Assembly: GCA_002279825.1 (NCBI GenBank) | Contig: NCCV01000004.1 | Location: forward strand, 124,001-188,000 | Reading direction: 5' to 3' | Source of the DNA: Sphingomonadales bacterium 12-68-11 | GTDB taxonomy: Bacteria > Pseudomonadota > Alphaproteobacteria > Sphingomonadales > Sphingomonadaceae | Length of the DNA: 64,000 bases | In this document: positions 55,690-64,000 of the stretch, piece by piece | Layout: each line of letters begins with the position of its first letter | Position numbering within the stretch: the stretch's first letter is position 1 | Notes under the pieces: model-generated | Told to the model about the DNA's origin: nothing | The model's input: only the letters and a program-made list of their open reading frames with translations | Databases searched by the model: none | Translations under genes and position numbers: made by a program

Positions 55690-55760
55690 TCGATCCAGAC
55701 AGCGAAGGCTCTGTGGGTCGAACTGGTCGCGACCGAGGCTCAATCAAATGGTGCCCGTCC
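55690..55760 (+). pseudogene. Possible short remnant of another G8 C-terminus
   Basis: A plus-strand frame reads QTAKALWVELVATEA, similar to the KLWVKLVVADP segment near the end of the two intact G8 proteins, but only a few dozen bases are alike and stops lie close by. It sits in the 192-base gap between G8 gene 1 and the winged-helix gene. Weak evidence on its own. Confidence 0.35.
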
Positions 55761-55819
55761 GCTTTCGGCCCAACGTGTTCGACCTGGCATGGCGCTGTGG
55801 GAGCCGGCAAAGGCACCGT

Positions 55820-56428
55820 TCATAACCCTGTCCCTTTCAGCCGGGGCGCAAAAGCGGCATGTGCGAGATAGGGCTCTGCGCCGGTTTTACGCTCCAGCCG
55901 CGCATAGCGTGCGAGGATATCGGCCAAATCCGCTGCGAGCGCACTTCTCTGGTCCGGGCTAAGGTGAAGTACTCGCCATCCCTCGAAAATTCGCGCCCGA
56001 GAATCTTCGTCGGTCTGGACGAGATTGACCGTCATGCGTCCATGCGGATCTGAGCTGTAGCGCAGAAGGACGGGGCCACGATTGCGTGCAAGCAGTTCGC
56101 GTAGCTCAAGCGCCCAGCGCTCGCCCGGCAAGTCGGCAATCGATTCCTGCGGCACAAGGAAGCGCTCTGCGACTGCTCGATAGAACCGGATCGGCCGGCC
56201 AGCTCGGGGCTCGACCCGGCTGACCCTGAGCAAGTTCGATTCAAGAAGAGGGCCGAGGTGGTAGTGCAGCTTGGATAGCGAATGACCGAACATGTAGTGC
56301 AAGTCAGACAGGCTGCGCTCCCCCTTCCCACAAGCCAACAGCAACTGGCAGCGGATCGCATTCGCAAAAGCGGCCGCCTGAAGCGGATCGCTGACCTTCA
56401 ATTCTCTACTTTCATCGCCCCGTTGCAT
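55820..56428 (-). CDS. ArsR-like winged-helix regulator
   Basis: 202 aa from the ATG (209 from an upstream GTG at 56449). The first half carries a winged-helix fold: AFANAIRCQLLLACGKGERSLSDLHYMFGHSLSKLHYHLGPLLESNLL, cut here at known breaks, with GRPIRFYRAVAERF as the wing. The second half has no clear enzyme or sensor motif. It is divergent from the serine hydrolase gene and probably controls it or the G8 gene. Start choice is uncertain because neither candidate has a good ribosome site. Confidence 0.72.
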   Translation of the reverse strand: MQRGDESRELKVSDPLQAAAFANAIRCQLLLACGKGERSLSDLHYMFGHSLSKLHYHLGPLLESNLLRVSRVEPRAGRPIRFYRAVAERFLVPQESIADLPGERWALELRELLARNRGPVLLRYSSDPHGRMTVNLVQTDEDSRARIFEGWRVLHLSPDQRSALAADLADILARYARLERKTGAEPYLAHAAFAPRLKGTGL

Positions 56429-56477
56429 CTGAAGTAGGATAGCTGGCACGTCGTGCGGTGCAAGAATGGAGATCTAG

Positions 56478-57941
56478 ATGCGTCGCGTACCCCGCCTTTT
56501 CACCTCGCTTGTTTCGTGCTCGGGCGCCGTGGCGCTTGCTTTGGCTTCAGTTGGCGCGCCGGGGCAACAGGGTCCCGAGCCGACCGCGGCCGGCGCGGTG
56601 GAGATGCCCGACACTCCAGCGGGCAAGATTTTTGCCCACTGGCTGGCAGCCTTCAATGGCGCGGACCGCGCCGGCCTGGAGGCTATACGCGGGGCCTTCG
56701 CGCCCGGGGCCGTTGCGCCTCCGGCCGATGCAGCGCTTGCGCTTCGTGAGCGCTCGGGCGGCTTCGAGGTCCGCAAGATCGAAGAGTCGAACGAGCGCAG
56801 GTTAGTGGTGCTGATGCAGGCAAGAGGCGAAGGCAACTTCGTACGCACTTCTGTCGAACTCGATCCTGAAGGGCGGATTCTCTCGATGCCGCTTCGGGTG
56901 ACCGAGCGTCCGCCTGAGTTTGCAATCGCTCGGCTCGGCGACCCGGCGTTGGCGGCGGAACTCGGCCATCAGCTCGAAGCCATGGAGCGCGAGGGGACGT
57001 TCTCCGGAGCCGTTCTTGTGCTTCAAGATGGCCAGCCGGTCTTTAACCGAGCGTATGGCTTTGCCGATCGCGAGCGACAGCGCACAAATCGCACGGATGG
57101 AAAGTTCCGCATCGGATCGATGGGGAAGATGTTCACCAGCACTGCGGTGGTGCAGCTCATCCAGGCGGGGAAGATCAAACTCAGCGATCCGTTGAGCAAG
57201 TTCCTGCCTGATTATCCAAACGCCGAAGTAGCGAACGTCACCATCGAGCAGCTACTCACCCACACAGGCGGAACCGGTGACATCTTCACGCCGGAGTTTT
57301 TCGAGCGCGCCTCCACGATCGATACTCTTGCCGACTACATCGCTCTCTTCGGCGACCGCGCACCGGCCTTCGTTCCCGGGAGCCGGTACCAGTACAGCAA
57401 TTACGGCTACGTGCTGCTCGGCCGGGTGATTGAGGTTGCGAGCGGCGAAAGCTACTACGACTATTTACAGCGCCACCTGTTCGACCTCGCAGGCATGACT
57501 TCGACGGGATTCTGGCGCGAGAGCCAGCCGCTTGAGGGACGCGTGGTCGGTTACGAGCCGGGGCCGAATGGATTGACGATTACTGAAGGCACGCGCACGG
57601 ACCGTGCTTCGCCGGCCGGAGGTGCTATCTCAAGCCTTGAGGATCTGGCGCGTTTCGCCAGGGCTCTACTCGACCACAAGCTTCTCGACGCAAAGCACAC
57701 GGATCTACTCTTTACGGGGCGCGTCGAGATGGGGCCGAACATGAAATACGCGCTTGGCTTCGGCGATACGGCGCAGGGCACGCCGTTGCATTGGGTTGGC
57801 CACAACGGTGCTGCACCTGGGCAGAATGGCGTGCTGCAGATTTATCCGGAAGCTGGATACACATTGGTGGTTTTGTCTAACTTCGGCCCGCCCACGGCCC
57901 AGAGGGTGGCAGACTTTATCGGCGCTCGGTTGGGCGGCTAG
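56478..57941 (+). CDS. Serine hydrolase of the class C beta-lactamase fold
   Basis: 487 aa with an N-terminal signal peptide (ends near APGQQ) and a ~150-residue region of unknown function before the hydrolase domain. The catalytic SxxK is S214-M-G-K217, the YSN motif is Y306-S-N308, and the third motif is HNG (H442-N443-G444). This is the pattern of esterases and D-aminopeptidases related to AmpC rather than of true beta-lactamases. Divergent from the winged-helix gene with 49 bases between starts. Confidence 0.85.
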   Translation: MRRVPRLFTSLVSCSGAVALALASVGAPGQQGPEPTAAGAVEMPDTPAGKIFAHWLAAFNGADRAGLEAIRGAFAPGAVAPPADAALALRERSGGFEVRKIEESNERRLVVLMQARGEGNFVRTSVELDPEGRILSMPLRVTERPPEFAIARLGDPALAAELGHQLEAMEREGTFSGAVLVLQDGQPVFNRAYGFADRERQRTNRTDGKFRIGSMGKMFTSTAVVQLIQAGKIKLSDPLSKFLPDYPNAEVANVTIEQLLTHTGGTGDIFTPEFFERASTIDTLADYIALFGDRAPAFVPGSRYQYSNYGYVLLGRVIEVASGESYYDYLQRHLFDLAGMTSTGFWRESQPLEGRVVGYEPGPNGLTITEGTRTDRASPAGGAISSLEDLARFARALLDHKLLDAKHTDLLFTGRVEMGPNMKYALGFGDTAQGTPLHWVGHNGAAPGQNGVLQIYPEAGYTLVVLSNFGPPTAQRVADFIGARLGG

Positions 57942-58043
57942 AGCGCTCAGCCCACCGGCGCAAAACGGCTGCTTCGGCTTCCACATTGCGCAAAGGGGAC
58001 CCTCCGCTTCCGGCCCATTGCCGCCGCCTCGCTCGTGCCGCCG

Positions 58044-60776
58044 TCAGCCGCCGCGGCCTTCCCGGCTGAGGGTTATGCTGGCTTGCAGATCGGTCGGCCG
58101 AATGACCGGCATGACCGGAGCCGCGGCCACCAGTTTGACCCAGAGGGTCTCGCCGTCCCAGAACCAGGACGTCGCGTTCGCCCGTCGCAGGGCGTCCAGG
58201 CTGGCCTGCTCGGTTCCGGAAGCGGCGCTGGCGAAACCGGGCAGCTCGAACATGACCCATGAGCCCGGGTCCATTTCGGCCAGGCTGAGCGTGACGTCCG
58301 GCCGTTCGGTCTTGACCTCGATCTCGGTGCCGGCGCGCACGGTGCTCTGGTCGCCGCTGATCCTGAATTCCTTGCCATTGCGAACCAGCGCGATGGGCGG
58401 CTGCGGCGGACGGCGGGTGAACAGGGCAGTGCGCTGGGCCTGGACGAGGGGCGTGTTCGGCGCGTTGGCGCCGAGCGAGGACAGCAGGGCGAAGCGGGCG
58501 GTGCGGGATTCGAGGTCGACCGCGGCTGGAAGCTCGCCCCGGCTGTCCGAGAGATTGAGGCGTCCGATATCGCCCATGCACACGGCGGCGTTCCAGGTGG
58601 GACGGATCTGGCAGGTGTCGTCGGTGGCGACGCTGTCGTTCTCGCCGTCGTGGAGCAGGACCTGCGATTGGGGCACGCCGGTCACCGATCCGTCGAGGTC
58701 GCGGAAGGACAGGGTGCGATAGGCATTGCCGCCGCGGTTGTCGTTATCGAACCGGGCATCGAATTTCGGGAAATAGACCGGCTTGGCGTTGACGAACTCG
58801 GCGCCGCGGATGGTGCTGCCGGTGCTGAGCCCCGCGCTGGTGAACATCAGGAACGACAGCGCGCCGGTCTTGCGCCGGTCGTTGTCCTGGAAGTTGACGA
58901 ATGTCGTGTTCACCACCTCGTCGCGGTAATCGTAATACTCGTAGCCGCGGATCGGGAAGTCGGGGATGGAGGGCTTGGGCAGGCTGCGTCCGTAGGCCAC
59001 TTCCTCCGGCGTCCGGGGATTGCCGATGTTGGCGGTCTCGCCCACGACCAGCGCATCCACCAGACGCGAGCTGAACGGCAGGCTGCCGATATCGCCGGCC
59101 GCCTGCGTCATGCCGATGGCGTTATCCGCCAGCTTCAGGTTGCTGTACACGTAGAGGTCGCCCCGGCCCCAGAGACCGCCGTTGCGGTTCTTCCAGGCGG
59201 TCAGGCTCTCGAAGTGCGTCTCCAGCACTTCGCTCTCCAGATCGGTGGGATCTTTCAAAGGCAGCAACGGGACGGAAGCCAGACCGAAGGTGTTGTCCGG
59301 GTCGATGTGCCGGTCGATCAGGAACCCGTCGAAGTTGGAATGGGCCGTGTTGCCCCGGAATTCGCGCAGCGGCGTGCGGCGCGGCCAGGTCCTGGCGCTG
59401 ATTTCGGTCCCCAGGAAGGCGCCGTTGGGGTGTTCGGGGATCGACAGCCAGAAGCCGACCTGGTCGGAACCGGCCGCGACGTTGTCGATGTAGCTGTTGT
59501 CCGGGTTAGTGATCCAGAACGAGGCCACCGTGTTGTCCGAAGGCAGCAGAGTGTTGCCGCTGTGGAAGCTGGCTTGCCGGGCAGCCGCGGCATTGGCGAA
59601 CTGCGCGACCTTCTCCCCGTTGGCGGCGAGGTTGGTGGGGACGCAGGCCAGGGTCGGATGACACTTGGTCTGGATGGCCAGGTTGCGGATGAACCGGTTG
59701 CCGGTCTCGATCCCGTCTTCGAGGAAGAAACAGTGGCCGACCGTATTGTAAGTGACGTTGTTCTCGATGCGGAGATTGTTCGTCCCATGCACGGTGACGC
59801 AGCGGCTGTAAGTGTCGTGGATGGCGGCGTTGCGGATGTACTGGCCCGCCCCTTCGCCGCCGAGGTGCCAGTGGATCGGATAGCGGGCGAGCGTCAGGTG
59901 CTGGCCCATGCGGCTCAGCTCGACGCCCGAGACGTACATTTGCGAGCCGGCCATCGCCATGATGTGGCCGCCGAAGTACGAGGCCTCGGCATCGTCCGAG
60001 GCCTGGATGCGGATGTTGCGGGTGAGGAGCCCGACTTCGCCCCGCTCGTCGATGCCGAAGGTGATCTCGCCGAAGTGCATGTACTCGAGCGGGCGGTCGA
60101 GGGAGAGCGTGTTGCCGCTGACGGCGGTCACCGTGCGCTTCTCCGCCTGGCGCGGATCGAAGTCGGTCGAGGCAAGCACGATCTGGTCGCCCGCGCGCCA
60201 GCCGGCGGCGTCGAGCACTTCGATCCGGTTGCTGCCGCGCTCGGCGGTTTTCGCCAGCTTGGTCCAGCTGTTCTCGCGGTTGCCGTGCAGGTTGAGCGTG
60301 CCGCGCATCATCACGATGCCGCGGTCGCCCATCGTGTTGATGTCTTCGCCGGGAACCTTGTCGGTCAGCGTGATCGACGCCTGGTGGGTGTAAGGTCTGG
60401 CCTCGCTGCCGATCTGCAGCTCGCCGCCGCGCAAGTAGATCCACTCGGTGGAGAGCGCGAGGTCGCGGTCGTCGGCGAAGCGCAGCTTGCCGTCGACGGT
60501 CAGGCTGCGCAGCGCCGGGGGAGCGACGTCGAGCACGACCTCGAGATCGCGCGCGATGGTGACCGCATCGCCTTCGGCGGGCACTTTGCCGCCCGGCCAG
60601 GCGGCGGGGTCGGACCAGCGCACGGTGCGTAGCGCGACGGGGGCCGTATCGGCAGCCGTATCGGGCTCTGGGGCCGCCGTGTGGTCGTGCGCTTCCTGCG
60701 CCAAGGCGCCGGGCGCGGCGAACGCGAGGCACGCCGGAACGAGCAAGGCGCGAAGGAGCTGGCGAGCTGGCCGCAT
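58044..60776 (-). CDS. Large exported G8-domain/CEMIP-like beta-helix protein 2
   Basis: 910 aa paralogue of the gene at 52922-55627, on the opposite strand. A signal peptide (ends GALAQE) is followed by WSDPAAWPGGKVPAEGD, the helix core with YPIHWHLGGEGAGQYIRNAA, HDTYSRCVTVHGTNN and GHCFFLEDGIETGN, and the C-terminal immunoglobulin-like region ending LQASITLSREGRGG. Extended similarity over nearly the whole length shows a relatively recent duplication and inversion. Same uncertain polysaccharide-related role as protein 1. Confidence 0.75.
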   Translation of the reverse strand: MRPARQLLRALLVPACLAFAAPGALAQEAHDHTAAPEPDTAADTAPVALRTVRWSDPAAWPGGKVPAEGDAVTIARDLEVVLDVAPPALRSLTVDGKLRFADDRDLALSTEWIYLRGGELQIGSEARPYTHQASITLTDKVPGEDINTMGDRGIVMMRGTLNLHGNRENSWTKLAKTAERGSNRIEVLDAAGWRAGDQIVLASTDFDPRQAEKRTVTAVSGNTLSLDRPLEYMHFGEITFGIDERGEVGLLTRNIRIQASDDAEASYFGGHIMAMAGSQMYVSGVELSRMGQHLTLARYPIHWHLGGEGAGQYIRNAAIHDTYSRCVTVHGTNNLRIENNVTYNTVGHCFFLEDGIETGNRFIRNLAIQTKCHPTLACVPTNLAANGEKVAQFANAAAARQASFHSGNTLLPSDNTVASFWITNPDNSYIDNVAAGSDQVGFWLSIPEHPNGAFLGTEISARTWPRRTPLREFRGNTAHSNFDGFLIDRHIDPDNTFGLASVPLLPLKDPTDLESEVLETHFESLTAWKNRNGGLWGRGDLYVYSNLKLADNAIGMTQAAGDIGSLPFSSRLVDALVVGETANIGNPRTPEEVAYGRSLPKPSIPDFPIRGYEYYDYRDEVVNTTFVNFQDNDRRKTGALSFLMFTSAGLSTGSTIRGAEFVNAKPVYFPKFDARFDNDNRGGNAYRTLSFRDLDGSVTGVPQSQVLLHDGENDSVATDDTCQIRPTWNAAVCMGDIGRLNLSDSRGELPAAVDLESRTARFALLSSLGANAPNTPLVQAQRTALFTRRPPQPPIALVRNGKEFRISGDQSTVRAGTEIEVKTERPDVTLSLAEMDPGSWVMFELPGFASAASGTEQASLDALRRANATSWFWDGETLWVKLVAAAPVMPVIRPTDLQASITLSREGRGG

Positions 60777-60870
60777 GACATCGATCCCCCTGGCGGGACT
60801 TCAGCGAATCCCGCCTTCTTGTCGGGACACAGTCTTGTCGCGAATGGGCCGGTTTGCCAAGCGGATCGGT

Positions 60871-62826
<1,956 letters not shown>

Positions 62827-62845
62827 CGTCTCGCTCTCCAAACCT

Positions 62846-62957
62846 CGTCATTGCGAGGGGCAAAGCCCCGCGGCAATCCAGAGCTTTGCGCGGCCCTGGA
62901 TTGGTTGGCCTTCGCCCAGCTTCGCCCAGCTTCGCTCCCGCTACGCTCGCAATGACG
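62846..62957. repeat. Palindromic element PE2, copy 4
   Basis: 112 bases, ends CGTCATTGCGAG and CTCGCAATGACG as in the other copies; the centre is lengthened by a direct repeat TTCGCCCAGC (twice). It lies between acs and the MarR gene on the same strand, and so is in their leader or terminator region. Confidence 0.88.
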
Positions 62958-62984
62958 AAAGAGTAAAGGGGGCCGAGAAGCCCC

Positions 62985-63395
62985 TCAGCGCCAGAGGGCT
63001 TCCAGCGCGGGGATCAGGTGATCGCGGTGTTCGGCCGGGATGCGCGCCATCAGCTCGGCCTCGAAGGTGTCGATGATCGCACGGGCCGCGGCGAGGCGCT
63101 GCTGCCCGGCGGCGGTCAGGGTAAGCCCGCGCGACTTGCCGTCGATCGCCTCGCGTTCGATCAGCGCGTCCTCTTCGAGACGGCGGAGCAGCGGCACCAT
63201 GTTGGCGCGCTTGATGTCGAGCGCGCGGCCGAGCGCGCTGGCGGTGATGCCGGGGTTGGCATCGACCAGCATCAGGATGGCGGCGCCCGGACGCCGCAGC
63301 TCGAGCGTCGCGAGTCGGCTATTGAGCTCCGCGCCCATGGCATTGGTCGCGCGGCGAAGCGAATAGCCCGGCAGGAGCAGCAACGGATCGCGCAT
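62985..63395 (-). CDS. MarR family regulator, likely repressor of the hydratase-lyase gene
   Basis: 136 aa. A winged helix-turn-helix protein: ASALGRALDIKRANMVPLLR is the recognition region and EREAIDGKSRGLTLTAAG the wing, with dimerisation helices at both ends. It is divergent from the hydroxycinnamoyl-CoA hydratase-lyase gene with an inverted repeat between them. In Sphingobium SYK-6 the MarR-type FerC controls ferulate genes in this layout; equivalence is inferred. ATG at 63395 is chosen because the upstream in-frame part lacks family sequence. Confidence 0.85.
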   Translation of the reverse strand: MRDPLLLLPGYSLRRATNAMGAELNSRLATLELRRPGAAILMLVDANPGITASALGRALDIKRANMVPLLRRLEEDALIEREAIDGKSRGLTLTAAGQQRLAAARAIIDTFEAELMARIPAEHRDHLIPALEALWR

Positions 63396-63474
63396 CACGC
63401 AGCGATTAAGCAACAACGGCCCGGCAAGCAACACGTGCGCTATGCGCTATAGCATTTGCTCGTTATGGGCACCG

Positions 63475-63495
63475 ATTGTAGGTCGTAGATACAAT
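63475..63495. promoter_or_regulatory. Candidate MarR operator upstream of the hydratase-lyase gene
   Basis: ATTGTA at 63475-63480 and TACAAT at 63490-63495 form a perfect 6-base inverted repeat with a nine-base spacer. It lies 15 bases upstream of the hydratase-lyase ATG, right where it would overlap the promoter or leader, and between the divergent MarR gene and its presumed target. Confidence 0.6.
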
Positions 63496-63510
63496 TCCAG
63501 GAGAGCCCTT

Positions 63511-64000
63511 ATGGCGATGCCGTCCCAGCCCGATCCGCGCCCCGAAGCGGAAACCGTCCGTTATGAAATCGAGGACGGGGTGGCGTGGGTCTGGTTCAAC
63601 CGGCCCGACAAGCGCAACTGCATGAGCCCCAAGCTCAACCGTCGGATGAAGCAGGTGCTCGAAGAGCTCGAATTCCGCGACGACGTGAAGGTGCTCGTCC
63701 TGACCGGCGAGGGCACCGCCTGGACCGCGGGCATGGACCTGCTCGAATACTTCCGCATGACCGAAGCCGAGGGCCTCGGAGCGATCCGCCGGAGCCAGCG
63801 CGAAAGCTACGGCTGGTTCGAGCGGCTGCGCTGGTACGAGAAGCCGACCGTGGCGATGATCAACGGCTGGTGCTTCGGCGGCGGCTATGGCCCACTGTTC
63901 GGCTGCGACATCGCGATCGCCTCGGACGATGCGCAGTTCGGCCTGTCGGAAATCAACTGGGGCATCCTTCCTGGTGGCGGCGCCTCCAAGGTGGCGCAGG
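63511..64000 (+). CDS. ech: p-Hydroxycinnamoyl-CoA hydratase/lyase, 5' part
   Basis: The first 163 residues are in the window; the gene continues beyond position 64000. It is a crotonase-fold enzyme that hydrates feruloyl- or coumaroyl-CoA and cleaves it to vanillin or 4-hydroxybenzaldehyde plus acetyl-CoA. FNRPDKRNCMSPKLNR, TAGMDLLEYFR, NGWCFGGGY and FGLSEINWGI match the known lyase closely, and the catalytic glutamate is in the last motif. ATG at 63511 has AGGAGAG five bases upstream; a second ATG at 63517 is possible. Confidence 0.93.
   Translation, partial: MAMPSQPDPRPEAETVRYEIEDGVAWVWFNRPDKRNCMSPKLNRRMKQVLEELEFRDDVKVLVLTGEGTAWTAGMDLLEYFRMTEAEGLGAIRRSQRESYGWFERLRWYEKPTVAMINGWCFGGGYGPLFGCDIAIASDDAQFGLSEINWGILPGGGASKVAQ

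Noticed and set aside
56478..57941. Antibiotic-resistance beta-lactamase
   Set aside because: The third motif is HNG rather than KTG, and there is a long extra N-terminal region; an esterase or peptidase role is more likely.

Overview
This window comes from a high-GC (roughly two-thirds G+C) alphaproteobacterium, most likely a member of the Sphingomonadales related to Novosphingobium or Sphingobium. The grounds are the compact flagellar operon driven by a sigma-54-type promoter, IorAB-type molybdenum hydroxylase genes with XdhC and MobA-like helpers, many secreted SnoaL/NTF2-like proteins, dense palindromic repeats, and a p-hydroxycinnamoyl-CoA hydratase-lyase gene beside a MarR regulator. 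I ran no database search; family names are recognised from the sequence.

Layout. 1-10453 (+): flgBCDEFGHIJKL, motA, motB and a double-PilZ gene, nearly all overlapping or closely spaced, behind a -24/-12 promoter with upstream FlbD-like half-sites. 10578-19974 (+): a secreted-enzyme block of three tandem exported SnoaL-like proteins, a PQQ alcohol dehydrogenase with fused cytochrome c, a DUF6152 protein, an unknown exported protein, an SMP-30-like propeller and iorAB. 20114-24245: a DUF8021-like protein (-), then a tannase/feruloyl-esterase-like hydrolase, xdhC-like and mobA-like genes (+).

24202-37019 (-) is one long run of overlapping genes read leftwards: a split PEP-synthase-type phosphotransferase (619 aa phosphohistidine subunit and 348 aa ATP-grasp subunit), a biotin carrier, an OadA-type carboxyltransferase, a HAD-IIA phosphatase, methylmalonyl-CoA epimerase and mutase, a tiny membrane protein, bioB, a pccA-type biotin carboxylase and a double SnoaL protein. 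The first five resemble the phosphorylate-then-carboxylate route for acetovanillone-type hydroxyphenyl ketones (Acv/Hpe pathways), joined here to the propionyl-CoA to succinyl-CoA route. No pccB is present.

37525-50330: an outer-membrane barrel, an MgtC/DUF4010 transporter and a VIT-family transporter facing each other across an FNR-like box, an AraC regulator, an orphan periplasmic binding protein, a triple-SnoaL protein, a LigW-like decarboxylase, a response regulator pair, two DUF8021-type proteins and a truncated helix-turn-helix gene. 50407-52328 is an AT-rich two-gene island of unknown function. 52551-60776 holds two large exported G8-domain (CEMIP-like) beta-helix proteins, remnants of further copies, a winged-helix regulator and a serine hydrolase. 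60871-64000: acs, a MarR regulator and the start of the hydratase-lyase gene, cut by the window edge.

The most striking structural signal is repeat-derived: palindromic elements of two families sit in frame inside three otherwise intact genes (pccA, the mutase gene and the triple-SnoaL gene), while sister copies lie between genes.
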